64,000 nt of DNA from Sipunculus nudus (lineage: Eukaryota; Annelida; Sipuncula; Golfingiida; Sipunculidae), in assembly GCA_026874595.1 (NCBI GenBank), contig CM049306.1, forward strand, positions 7,747,519-7,811,518, in the 5' to 3' direction. The notes under the pieces were generated by a model. The model did not search any database. It had not been told where the DNA came from and was given only the letters and a program-made list of their open reading frames with translations. The stretch's first letter is position 1, and the number at the start of each line of letters is the position of its first letter. Positions 1 to 11,499 of the stretch are shown here, in pieces. A program made the translations under genes and the position numbers.

Positions 1-635
1 GTCAACATTGTACCGAAAGCATTGTTATCCCAGGTTACATGGTTTTGTTTGTCAACATTGTACCGAAAGCATCGTTATCACAGGTTACATGGTTTTGTTT
101 GTCAACATTGTACCGAAAGCATTGTTATCACAGGTTACATGTTTTTTTTTTTGTCAACATTGAACTGAAAGCATTGTTATCACAGGTTACATGGTCTTGT
201 TTGTCAACATTGTACCGAAAGCATTGTTATCACAGGTTACATGGTCTTGTTTGTCAACATTGTACCGAAAGCATTGTTATCACAGGTTACATGGTTTTGT
301 TTGTCAACATTGTACCGAAAGCATTGTTATCACGGTTACATGGTTTTGTTTGATAACATTGTACCGAAAGCATTGTTATCACATGTTACATGGTTTTGTT
401 TGTCAACATTGTACCGAGAGCATTGTAATCACAGGTTACATGGTTTTATTTGTCAACATTGTACCGAAAGCATTGTTATCACAGGTTACATGGTTTTGTT
501 TGTCAACATTGTACCGAAAGCATTGTTATCACGGTTACATGGTTTTGTTTGTCAACATTGTACCGAAAGCATTGTTATCACGGTTACATGGTTTTGTTTG
601 TCAACATTGTACCGAAAGCATTGTTATCACTTGTA
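1..635. repeat. 50-bp tandem satellite (about 13 copies, window edge)
   Basis: A unit of about 50 bp (core gtcaacattgtaccgaaagc, then attgttatcacaggttacat and ggttttgttt) repeats head to tail about 13 times with roughly 95% identity. A few copies carry 1-2 bp indels, for example ggttacat losing its preceding 'ca' near 335, 533 and 582. The array starts before the window and ends at the sequence 'ttgttatcacttgtaaattc'. Four overlapping open frames of 69-158 codons run through it only because the unit lacks stops in some frames and indels switch frames. I do not read them as genes. Confidence 0.95.
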
Positions 636-637
636 AA

Positions 638-1760
638 TTCTACATTAGAGGTAGGATGAATAGCTGACTTTAAACACGTGACCAAGGGTTTTGTTGTTCG
701 TGCACAGCAGGATGATGAACACAGCAGGAATAACAACCAGCAGAAACAGTACTGAAGGAAATTTGAAATTCAGCAAATATTTCTTTTTACAAAGGATGTC
801 CTAATAACTTTAATTTGTCCTTTTATTTATCGAAGTTATTTCAGGATAAAAGTGAATTAAATTAGATGGCATCGCTTGTCTTGTATATATTATAAAACTT
901 AAACGGTGATCATTTGCCTATTGGCCATGAGGAAACGTAATTATATTTTGCATGGTGACTGCTTGTTTAGAAGCATCCTCATTTTTAATGCTAACCAAGA
1001 TGCCTAGCCAAAACTGTAAGGTATGTTTTAATTCAGATAACCCGTCTCGTGCAGTTGGAGAACAACATACATTTTCAATATGCATATTGATTTCAGGGCT
1101 GTTCTTGAACAGCTATAAATCTAGACATTAGCGCTTGTGAATTATAGTTTGAACTCAAAATAGAACATTTAAAGTGAAATTAGTAAAAAGTGTTAGTAAA
1201 TAACTATATTAATAGTCAAGACATTTTTTGACCCAAATTGCAAGACTATAGAGAGAGATGTGTTTAAATCAGACACTTTATTTGGAATTTTATTACTCAG
1301 TATAAAATTCTTGATCAGCAACCATTTCGCATAGCCATTTATTAGGGAAAAGTGTCATATGCTGTCACTTCGTGGTCCGTTAAATATCATTAACTACATA
1401 GTTTCGAGTTTCTCTCAGATCAGTGTCTATATGGATGTAAAGTAAGAAATGCCTAGGTGTATTAATAACCGACATTGAGATAATGTGACTATATTATGTT
1501 AAAATTTCACAAAATAATAATGAATATCAGAAAGCAACAAATTAAAACCTTTGCCCTTTAATTTTTTTTTTATTTTTAAATATATTTTTTTAAAATTTCC
1601 CATTATATATATTAGACGGGCACAAGAGCATATAACAAGGGAAGCTTTTGTAAATGAATTAAGTGAATAATGTCGCACATATGTACTTAACTACTTATTT
1701 ACCATACAAACAATATTGTCTAATATGGTCACCCGTACGGTGGCTGATTTAGGACACAGA
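638..1760. other. Unremarkable AT-rich intergenic DNA
   Basis: No repeat, open frame, RNA gene or recognisable regulatory block was seen here; the sequence is AT-rich with short poly-A/T runs (around 1560-1600). Confidence 0.6.
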
Positions 1761-1770
1761 AAAAAAATAT

Positions 1771-2026
1771 TTATCTCGAGATAAGATCTCGAGATCTCGA
1801 CATAGAATTTCGCCAAAAAAAAAAAAAAAAAAAAAAATTAGGAAGCAAAAAAAAGAAGAAAATTTAGGAAGCAAAAAAAAAATTTAGGAAGCAAAAAAAA
1901 AAAAAAAAATTTTACGAAGCATAAAAAATAATTTAACGAAGCAAAAAAAAAACAGAAAACATTTTAAGAAACAACAAAAAATTTAGGAAGCAAATAAAAA
2001 AAATTATCTCTGAGATCTCCAGATAA
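1771..2026. repeat. A-rich repeat with (aatttaggaagc-An)n core and palindromic flanks
   Basis: Between two palindromic flanks lies a purine-rich core in which 'aggaagc' or 'acgaagc' recurs in runs of A (about 1840, 1866, 1886, 1914, 1936 and 1984; spacing 20-28 bp). The left flank holds a perfect 14-bp palindrome TTATCTCGAGATAA (1771-1784), followed by overlapping GATCTCGAGATC (1785-1796) and TCGAGATCTCGA (1789-1800). The right flank is the near-palindrome at 2004-2026 (ttatctc...ccagataa). The arrangement resembles a small non-autonomous mobile element, but no clear target duplication was found. The minus-strand 86-codon frame across it (1933-2193) is a by-product. Confidence 0.7.
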
Positions 2027-2035
2027 AAAGTCACA

Positions 2036-3165
2036 CTTGTACGAACATTCGAAGCTGAATTGACATAAAGCAAAGCAACGTTATGGGGACAGAATCCGTT
2101 AATAGTGGTAATTATTGTAATTATAAAACAAAGACCATGTATACTGTGTTTAACTGAACGGTAATACAATTTAACTAATTTAAAATCAATCAAGTTTGTA
2201 TATCCCCTAAGATAAGGCGAGTTTAAGAAAATTTCAATATAAATTCAATATTTGATTATTCATATCCTTAAGGAAGATGTCAAAGCCTAAAGAAACTGAA
2301 ACATTCTTCCTGAACGGCGGATTCGGAGCCATGGCTGTTAAACCACTCAAATAGAAATGTTTAGGTCTGCTTGAATGCATTGTGGGTACCTTATTATTTT
2401 AAGAATACAAACAAATATGAGCTTCTTATAGAAACACGCTTTTTGTACAATTTCTTTCAGCTTTTGTTTAAATGGTGTGTTGTTTTATGGAACATGTATT
2501 AGACCATCATAAATTAAAATATGCTAAAAATGATTACTGTGTTTTCGGGTAGGTACGTTGGGGGGGGGGGGGGGGCGGTGCTTCAGCCCCTAAAGCCCAA
2601 GTCTTGATCCACTATAGCTATAACTATAGCTCAGATTATCTTTAATCAACCTATCTTCATAAATGTTTTATTTTCATAAATAAATGGTTTAAATATTTTG
2701 ATCATCTTCATCATGATTTTTCTTCAGCAAAATGCTCTGCTTTGGTCTTAAAGTCGCTATATTCACCTGCCTTATTTATAGAATCTTTGTAATACAGTCT
2801 AACTCTGCATATACATATTAAAGAAGTGAAGGTAATCATAAACATAACCTAGGTAAACATAATCTATTAAACCTTTCATAAAAATGAGCCAATCCCATGG
2901 GTTAAGTTGGTGTCTTTGTCTATATCCACGTGTTTTTATAACATAGGTCGGGGGGGGGGGGGGGGGAGAGTACAGAGTTATGTAAATGACAAATACTGCA
3001 TTGCTTCACATGCTCTAACGAATATCAACTAATAATCTTTCAATAACTCGGTTACATGTTTTTTCTGTATGTTAACACTTGCTCAAGTGCTTTGTTTACA
3101 AGTAGCCTGAAGATTTAATGTTTATACGTCAAAGTGGAGTTATAAGACCCATTCCCAGCTAGGGT
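2036..3165. other. AT-rich DNA with two poly-G tracts
   Basis: Apart from G-runs of 16 (2560-2575) and 17 (2950-2966), which could form G-quadruplex-like structure, nothing is recognisable. Confidence 0.6.
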
Positions 3166-3169
3166 TGCC

Positions 3170-3240
3170 TTTATTTTTTTTTTTTTGCAACCTAAATTTT
3201 CTTTTTTGCTTTCTAAATTTTTGTTTGCTTCCTAAAATAA
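3170..3240 (-). repeat. Reverse-oriented fragment of the aggaagc/A-rich repeat
   Basis: The T-rich stretch containing 'ttttgctttctaaattt' and 'tttgcttcctaaaat' is the reverse complement of the 'aatttaggaagcaaaa' core found at 1.8-2.0 kb. It has about three core units and none of the palindromic flanks, so it is a truncated second copy. Confidence 0.65.
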
Positions 3241-5960
3241 TTCACGAATCCAATGAAAATTCAAAACTGAAACGGGTGGCCCATGGACCATGACTGGCCG
3301 CTGAACATGCACACTACAAAAGACCATAGCACATAAATGTAGGTCGTAAGTGATCTAATTCTTAATTGCAAGAAATGTTAACATATACTGTTTACCTTGT
3401 CTGTATAATAAGATTTACCATTCTAGTTCTGTTGGTTATCATTTGTACCCTTCTTAATATCAGAATAATATCTGCAGTCGGTCATTCTCAACAAGAGACC
3501 CAGGGACCTAACATTCACTCTGTACAAGTCTGTGCAATATTATGGATAACAGTGAAAAAAAATACAGTGATACTGTAAATATACTGTAGAATGCTACATT
3601 TGGGGTGTTACCTATGGCATGAATGTGCATACCACGATAGTCCGTTTTTTCCGCGATTATTTTTGGCAAGTCAATACTGTTTGGAAAATACGTAATTATC
3701 TGTTTTTTTTTTTAAATAATGGCTCACCTCATGTCAGTCTCCTGTAATCAATTTAAAACTATTTTATGAGAAACTATCTATTCTGTAGCGACATCTTACC
3801 ACCAACCAATGAAATGTACAGTGATGACGTTACGCATCACGGGACCAATGATCAAGTGTTGTCGACCCCTCTTTACAACGGGATTTCTATTCTCTGTACT
3901 TCATAACCGTATCCAAGAAGGATAAACAATGGTCACTTGTTAAGGACGTCATGAACCTCGGATATACATGAAACATGTCAACCAGGCCGTAAAGTGAATA
4001 ACATTTATATTTCAAGCAAGTATGGTTAAATAAATACGCAATTTCCTTTATCTGCTATTGGTGCAACGGATCATAATAAAAGTGGATATAGCACATTTTA
4101 TTGCGCAGTGGAAATAGGTCAAAATAAGTAGCGTCACCTGCAGTTTACATGTACTCGCACAAGCTATGCATGGTCACTGTTTGGTAATGGACAATACATA
4201 TTACAAGCAAACGCAGAAATCAGACACTGCAATAAGGTAAGAAGTGGAAACGCAAGTTATGACTCACAGAAAGTATAAGTCAACATATGAGATGTTATAC
4301 CTGCAGCTTACACTGAAATAGCAAACGCAATTCCCGAGATATTCTGTAGCAGAAAATCAATTACTTGAAATCTTCAATATTTGTGGTCAGGATATTTAGC
4401 TTTTAAGGTGATCATGCAGACGTGTTGTTGTCCCGTAAAATAAAGTAACAGTAACCTAATTTTGGATATCCATAGAGGATCTGACGTTTGAATTTCTCAA
4501 AATGCAAAACAAAATGTGTAAAAATAGAAAAATTGCAGATGGCACCACTAGCCGCCTGTAACAGGTAAAGATCAATCAGCTTTTCTAAAACCATGACATT
4601 CTATCTATCTTTCCTGAGCAATCCGGTCTTTTGTATGCAATTTTACTAACAGGAGTCTTCTCTTGTCTTCTCTTCTGAGTTATTTTTGTTCTCTAACTAC
4701 CTGGATCATTAGCAAGTAAAGTTTAAACGTCATGGGTCTAACGCTTATGATTTGTGTTAGCTGAGCTAAAAAACAAAACTCAAGTAAATAATGCACACAG
4801 ATTAAACAGCAAAAATAGGGATAAAAATGTAAGGAAATGACAAACATTGAATAAATCTAACGTCCAAATTAAACTTCTGTTATCGTAATAAGGGCATTTC
4901 TATTCAGGTCCCGCTTCTTTCTGCAAGTTCACGCCAGAGAATTTAATGATAATTCAAACTTGGTCGTCACGCACACATTAACACACGACATGACACTCGC
5001 ATAAACTTTTCCTTTAATCCCTACACATGACCGCAACAGAAATTCATTATATCACCAGACTGTTTATCACGGTGTATTTAAAAAATCTCGTTTCAAGGTC
5101 ATTTTTGTCAGATGTCCAGTGTTAGAAATACAACAAAGAAATTCTTCGAAAGTAAATATATAATAATGGAACTCAAAAGTCAGCCGATTAAGAAAAAATC
5201 TTCACATGCATAAAACAATAACACCTTTTACAGCTAACAGACACAAACCTAAAAAAGGATTTAGGATTAATTTATATAGTTATTTGATCTCTTAGCATTA
5301 CAAATAAATTATAATCACTTTATATATAGACATCTGTTATTCACCCCCCCCCTCGTGTGGAGGGGAGGCCTATAACAGTTGAAGAGTTAATTTCTATATA
5401 AGTATTTGGGTCACACATTTTTGTGGATGGTCTTTCTTAGGTTCCAAGAAGTGCAAAATCATCGTTTACAATATTTTTCTTTTTTTTTCTGCTCATGTTT
5501 GCGTTAGCTCTCATGTATGGCTGATTAAAAAAAGTAATCTCTAGGTACAATATTACTAATAGGTGATAGATTTGCACCTGATATTTATTTCTGACATTAC
5601 TCTAATTTCCAAGGTCGCATACTCCCCATTATCGCTCAGTTGAGGGAACCGGGTTTGGCTTTTTAATAAAAATATAATGCCTCATAGATACTGTTAGTAT
5701 ATCTGTTCATGTAAAATAAAATTCTGCGTTTCTACTCAAAGCGACTGCATTAATGAATAAATAAAACCTTTTTTTACCGCTACTGTTATAATTATTTCTG
5801 CGAATCACATGCACAATTTGGAAATTAGAAATTTGTCAAATTTGGTCGCTAACCATAGGAGCCAAAATACTATAGTAGTGTATAAGAGTAAATATTATTT
5901 TTAACAGAAGGTGTCAAATGCCCTTTAGGAGACAAGAAACGCTTACAGAAAAGAAAGCGT
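3241..5960. other. Unremarkable intergenic DNA
   Basis: Mostly single-copy-looking AT-rich sequence. A C-run at about 5344-5353 and scattered short frames (60-70 codons) were seen. None has a conserved-looking protein, start context or splice structure. Confidence 0.55.
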
Positions 5961-6270
5961 ACACAGGAAAGCCCGGTCTCAACTGGAGCACAAAGTCGTT
6001 ATAAGCGCAGTTTTGAATATTAAGTACTGAGTAGTAAAGTGATTAGATGAGAGGCTAACAATTAGCTGGGATTAGGAGAACCACTAATCACTTAAGTTTG
6101 CTGCAGTATGACAATGAAAACCTAACGCCACTTACTGGCGTCGTGAAGGGCCTGTCGTACCAGACCTATCCGCTAAACATTAAACTTAATTAAGACACGG
6201 GAAAACCGTAAAAACAAGTGTTCTTGTTTTATTGTTTCAGCAAGAAGAATCAATAAAGAACACAGTAAGG
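5960..6270. promoter_or_regulatory. Candidate conserved non-coding / enhancer island
   Basis: A non-repetitive block of more balanced composition than its surroundings. It has several homeodomain-type cores in about 200 bp: 'caattagctgggattagg' (6059 on), 'cactaatcacttaag' (6083 on), and 'aaacttaattaagac' near 6182. It ends in a pyrimidine-rich 'ttattgtttcag' that mimics a 3' splice site, but no open exon follows. Function is inferred from composition and site density only. Confidence 0.3.
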
Positions 6271-7069
6271 TGCTTGTATCATCTGTTGTTTCATTTTACG
6301 GCAAACAAACCACAAATGAGTCAGGTTGTCTGTCTCTTTATTGATGGAAAGCTGTGGCTCGATCTAGGGATATAGTTAAGCAATTACTGAATGAGCAAAA
6401 TGCTGTCAGTTATACTTTTTAAAGAATTTCGGTTGAATGCTTATAGAAAAACACTTGAAGAATTCGATGAATTTGCTGATTTTACTTTATTTCATTGTCA
6501 GATTATGTTATGTGAAGCTTATTTATAGTTATAATATATATAATAATCCCTGGCTCCCCACGGGTTACTTGACCACTCCAAGGTTTTTGTAATTGAAGGA
6601 AATAAATACAAGTTCAATTTATATCTATGGTTCACAACGGAAGCTCCCACATACATCTGTTTTCTAATTACCTATGTTCTAGTAAACTGAAAAATTGCTC
6701 CCGTTGAAAAAGTTTTGTTCCTCGTACATTTTATTATAGCTCAGTTTGTGAGGAAAATATATAAAATATTATAAATTGTTAATATGTTTAATATATGTCA
6801 ATACCCATCTAAAATTGTAATGGTATATTCGATACTATTTCAGTATTTGTGACATGCACCTATGCCCAAATAGTTAATACAAAATGTAGTTTTTTTATCG
6901 GACATTCAAACATAAGAGGGAAAAGAATCTTACAACAATACAATAAATGATAAATAAAATAAAACGTTCATTGGTTTACTATTTACATAAGTTTTGAAAC
7001 GAATATCTGTAATTGTGTCTATATTTTTTTTGTTCCAACACTATTCACTGCAGCTTACCGATTAATATG

Positions 7070-7990
7070 AATAAGGGAGTGCGTTTAAGTTTAAGAGCCA
7101 TTCGCGGTGGATGATTTATAGGCTGGAAATTGCGTAGTTGTGTGAAATTGCAGAGGAAATTAATGCATTTAAATGAACCTATTTTCAACTCCGCACAAGA
7201 CTCATAAAATGTTATTTGGGTAATTGATGTCAGTTTCTTTACACTATGAAATAAACTTTAAAAGAAAAAAATAAAACAGAAGGTTTCCGTGACGTATAGT
7301 TGGATTTGGTGAAAATGGATATAGCCACAGCCATTTCTTGATGATTTTTTTAGATCCTTTAATAGAATTCTAGATATGGCGTCCACGACCTTAAGCAGGA
7401 ATCTCGGCTACAGGTGAATCATTTTAAAACAAAGCAGTCGCGGTGGTTAATGTGGCCAAGTGTTGCTGTAATTCTTTGATTTCCCGCTTGTTTATGAACA
7501 GATCTTCCTGTCTAAAGTCTGTTTGGTTTAATTGTCTATAAACACGGCGTGGGCTAATAAAATACACATGTACATATCAACACGTGTACTTTATGCAAGT
7601 TGTAGCAATGATCTTCTATAAGCAGCTGCTAGATACAACTGATTTGATGCTCCTTGCTGAATTGACTATTTCCTTTACGGCCATTCGCTACGCTCCTTAC
7701 CCAATGTTCATTTGGTTTGAGGGGCGAGTAATTTTTGATGGCGCACAAGGAGGGATACTAAGGTCTGCCCGTTCACCTGTCGCAAACGTCCTGGAAAATA
7801 AGCGCGACACCTGCCTGCCACGATACATGTATCTTTTATTTTATGTCCTTTCCGTGAGGAATCCTGGGATGTGCAATTAAACAGGAGACGGCTCTAGTCT
7901 GACTGCATATATGTATCCAGATAAATCCATATGAGAATTTGATGACGTCATCAGAGCTGCCTGTCAGTGTGAGCGTCCTCCTGGCCACTA
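7070..7990. promoter_or_regulatory. Candidate regulatory island with perfect CRE palindrome
   Basis: GC-richer, low-repeat block. It includes 'gagccattcgcggtgg' (about 7094) and a perfect 12-bp palindrome GATGACGTCATC at 7941-7952, whose TGACGTCA core is the CREB/ATF site. A 98-codon plus-strand frame (7584-7880) crosses it, but its translation shows no domain, and I consider it chance. Regulatory role is an inference. Confidence 0.35.
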
Positions 7991-9400
7991 TTACCCTTCA
8001 AATTTATTTAGATATAACATATGTCGTGTTATTTATACTTATGAAATTTATATTATGCATATTACGAAATGGCTGTGGAAAATAATATAAACTCATTGTT
8101 TTGCGATTAAGTGATGGCAGAAACAGTTCAATAGGTTTAATAAACAGATTTATGTTTTCAACTTTTACCGACATTAACTTTCCATTCTAGGTTTATTTTA
8201 GATAAATTCACTGATTAAAATTGTTAAAACTATAGCATATCATTACCCAATATAGATATTTTTTAGCCTAAACTTGACACGGCCCTTTGTGTTTGGAAAA
8301 CAGAAATAGGACAAAAGCTAATCGAGATCGTTTGTATTGGGTTGCCGAGACACTTTTAATTACAGAAGGAATATTTTCAACCATTTAATCGATTAAAAAG
8401 AATGATTATGATTAAAATCGTCAAGAACATTTGTTCATTCAATTCGGCACAAGTCTTCACAAATAAAAATTTACACAGTATTACCTATAATATTACAAAA
8501 TGTAATCATGATATCCGGGTATATACTTTTTATAAGCATTTTCGAGTTAGAGTGTCGCACGACAGTCTTATGATAATGAATGGAGGTTGGCGGATATACG
8601 TTTATATTCATACACAATATGTTGTTATAATTAATGTTCATGAAACATAAAACCCCTTCCCTTTTGGCGTTATATATCTAATGAAGAGGTAGTAATGTTT
8701 TACCCAATAAGGATAAATTCAATTTGAGCATCGGTCCTCTAAGACGGACATTACTAAGGGGTCGTCTTAAGACAAACATCTTTATTAATTATTCTACATT
8801 TCATCAAAATGCCATAGTTTATTTAGATACTTTATAAAATATTTGGACCGTTCCGCAAAACACATTCCATAGAAATTAAATATAAAAACCTACATCGTCT
8901 TCGAGTCTCCAGGCTACCGCATTTTATCGTTACTGTATTCAGTTGAATATGTTATATATAAAACAAGCGATATCTCAACCTGCTTTTCATGATACCTACT
9001 GCTAGCGCGTCACACTTCTAACATCATCCGGCGTTTCTCTGTCTTATCACGTAATGCAGCTGTTTTCTTTACAAATTTTATTTACCATTGTTTAACAAAA
9101 GGGTGCTAGTTTAAAGAACATTATCTCATATTTAAAATAGCCTTCGTATACCAGAACAGAAAAAGGCAAAAGGTTATCCAAAAAAAAGGATATCAAAGGT
9201 TGCATTATAAACATATTTGCAGTATTGAGTGTTGAACATTTCAAGCCTATAAGAAGGCTGTGATTCGACAGACGAAAATACCAAAATGGGTACAACGATG
9301 ATTAAACTACAGTCCTGAGGTCGTGCACCTTACCTTACATGAGCCACGATATAAGTAAACTTTGTTTATTTTACATGGATTGTGTAACGAGTTATAATAA
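7991..9400. other. Unremarkable AT-rich intergenic DNA
   Basis: Only short unconvincing frames (about 8402-8650 plus, 9092-9295 minus) and no repeats of note. Confidence 0.55.
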
Positions 9401-9404
9401 CTGA

Positions 9405-9585
9405 AACAAGGGCTCGGGTGGTGGCGTTCGGTACAGTTTGTCAGGGTGGAGGAAACCGGATGAGCCGGAGAAAACCACCGACTTCGGACGGGCCAACACA
9501 ACCAACACTCATAGCTACGGCGGGGATCGAACCCCGGGGCGTCAGCGGAGAGAGCCAAGCGACATAGTATATGCAGTGTCCAGAC
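9405..9585 (-). mobile_element. tRNA-derived SINE (minus strand)
   Basis: Read on the minus strand, this block contains a near-consensus RNA polymerase III B box (GGTTCGATCCC, reverse complement at about 9523-9533). It is preceded by 'gtcgcttggctctctcc', which resembles the D-arm side of a tRNA-type SINE head. It is followed by the core whose plus-strand form is 'ggaggaaaccgg' and 'ggagaaaaccaccgac' (about 9450-9481). That core pattern is widespread in marine-invertebrate SINEs (recalled from general knowledge; family not named). The A box is degenerate and no tail or target duplication could be fixed, so the copy is probably old. The 83-codon minus frame 9307-9558 is a shadow of this element. 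Confidence 0.7.
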
Positions 9586-9599
9586 TATTTATATTATGA

Positions 9600-10195
9600 C
9601 TTGGTAAACCGGATAGTTGGCTTTCGCCAACAGTAAGTCATCGAAGGGACAGATCGAGCAACAGTTGCGGTCTAGCAAACGCACAGCCAGACGCAAATAG
9701 TTGCATCCGGCAGATGTCTGTTATTGGCCGGGTACGATAGAAAGGTTATATTTCTTCCGCAGCTCTGCCAGTTCCGCCAAAATTCTAATTTAGCAATGGC
9801 AAGCAACAAGCAACAAAACAACAACCTAACAGAAACGACCCTTCTGTGTAATCAGCAGCGACACAGGATAAAGACAGTTGTAAGTCACGGACACGGACTA
9901 GATCACAAGACACTCAACACCTTGTACGTCTCATGGAGTCGACAAGAAGGAAACAACATAGACATTTTTTGACAGTTTATGATATGATCAGTCATGAGAG
10001 TGTCCGTGATTAACAAAGAGCATGTATAATGAGTGTAATGCCCGTGAATAAAGTGTGGTAGCACAAATCCTATAAGTAAGACTTATTGATTTGTTTTTGA
10101 AAGTTGCAACATATACATTTATGATGGGGTGAGAGTGGCCTTGAACAGGAGATGATAAAAATGTGTTTAACATTTAGGTAAGAATTACTGCGCCC
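9600..10195. other. Intergenic DNA with a short inverted repeat
   Basis: Moderately GC-rich non-coding sequence. A 10-bp inverted repeat, tcacggacac (9894-9903) against gtgtccgtga (9999-10008), spans about 115 bp. Nothing else was recognised. Confidence 0.45.
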
Positions 10196-10199
10196 CAAC

Positions 10200-10250
10200 A
10201 AACACTCACACACACCCTCACACACACAAACACACACACACATATATGTG
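10200..10250. repeat. Interrupted (CA)n microsatellite
   Basis: Runs of CA/CACA with occasional CTC or AAAC interruptions, ending in 'catatatgtg'. Confidence 0.9.
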
Positions 10251-10299
10251 TAAAGTAAGTACAATGCACAAGTATGTTTGCAAAGGAGAAGTGCTGATA

Positions 10300-11030
10300 T
10301 GAGTTAAAGCTGCACGGCCAGCGCCCAACACATCAGACCCGGATAAAGAAATTACGTTTACTATACCTTCTCTTACTCGTTCATTATTTACTCTGGATGA
10401 CCTCTTTAAATTCATCTCAAATGCAACAGACGGTGCTATCATATAAGGAAGGCTGGCTTACATATTGTAACAGCAACAGACTGCTCTCTGGGTTGATACA
10501 CAATAGTAGTTACCGTAAGGTGGCGCTACAATCGCCTCTTTAAAAATACAGTGAAATATCGCCGGATTCAGGTGAAAATATACGAACTGACCCACTTAGG
10601 ACATACTTTGCATCATTCTCGACAGTTCAAAACCAATAACAAGAAACCCGAGGCGTGGGCACGGAGGAGGTGCGTGACCACCGTCAATTATAATACAGTA
10701 TGTGGCACCAATTTTTGCTGATTAACTTGGCAGATAATGGTGTGTACCGGGAGGCTTAAAAGTGCTTATGAGATTCTTTCTATATAGGCCATTTAGGTAA
10801 ATCGGGGTGCAAAATCACCGAAGAGAATGTTTTCTTTTTTTGCAAATTATTGTTTTTTTTCTGCCCACCTGTGCGCTAGATCTCGAGTTTTGCTGATTTT
10901 CCCTTGGCCAGAACGTTTGTCACAGGTGACAGTTTTACACCTGATGTTTATTTTTGGCCTTGACCTTATTATGAAGGTCGTGCACTGGAAGGCATCTCGT
11001 GATCGCTTAGCCATTGCAGACTTCTTTTTT
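10300..11030. other. Intergenic DNA, no recognised feature
   Basis: A few open frames cross this stretch (10218-10442 minus; 10827-11117 plus and its minus shadow), but their translations end in microsatellite-encoded YIYI runs and show no domain. Confidence 0.5.
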
Positions 11031-11031
11031 A

Positions 11032-11035
<4 letters not shown>

Positions 11036-11089
<54 letters not shown>
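11036..11089. repeat. (TA)n microsatellite
   Basis: About 27 TA units interrupted once by 'tg' near 11070. Confidence 0.97.
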
Positions 11090-11092
<3 letters not shown>

Positions 11093-11387
11093 CCAAAATA
11101 GACCAACAGAGCTCTAAGGTCATTCTAGCCGTCGTAGGGGCGAAACTGTCGCTATAGCTATACACGGCAACCCGATATGGGATGTGAAGTAAAGGAAGAG
11201 ACTCCAGTTGGACAACGTTATTGTATAAAAGAGTTAAAAAGGGTCAAATCTGAATCATTCACACGGCACTTGGAAAACATCAACCTCGTGAGTATGTATA
11301 TAGATTTCTAACCACATTCACTTGATGATCGGGTCGCATCCCGTGAAACAGACTGTTGTGAATTGACAGTGTTGTTTTTCTTCAGAG

Positions 11388-11388
<1 letters not shown>

Positions 11389-11444
<56 letters not shown>
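11389..11444. repeat. (TA)n microsatellite
   Basis: About 28 uninterrupted TA units. Confidence 0.97.
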
Positions 11445-11447
<3 letters not shown>

Positions 11448-11499
11448 GCATACAAGAGATATGATCCACATGCATGTTCTTTCATCAGATCGTTTATAG

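Noticed and set aside
1-635. CRISPR array
   Set aside because: Repeats are contiguous 50-bp units without unique spacers, in an animal-type genomic context.
39-667. Four overlapping frames of 69-158 codons at the left edge
   Set aside because: All lie inside the 50-bp satellite; their peptides are the same repeat read in shifted frames, switched by indels.
6180-6262. Splice-acceptor-like 'ttattgtttcag' followed by a possible exon
   Set aside because: The following sequence has early stops and no donor at a plausible distance.
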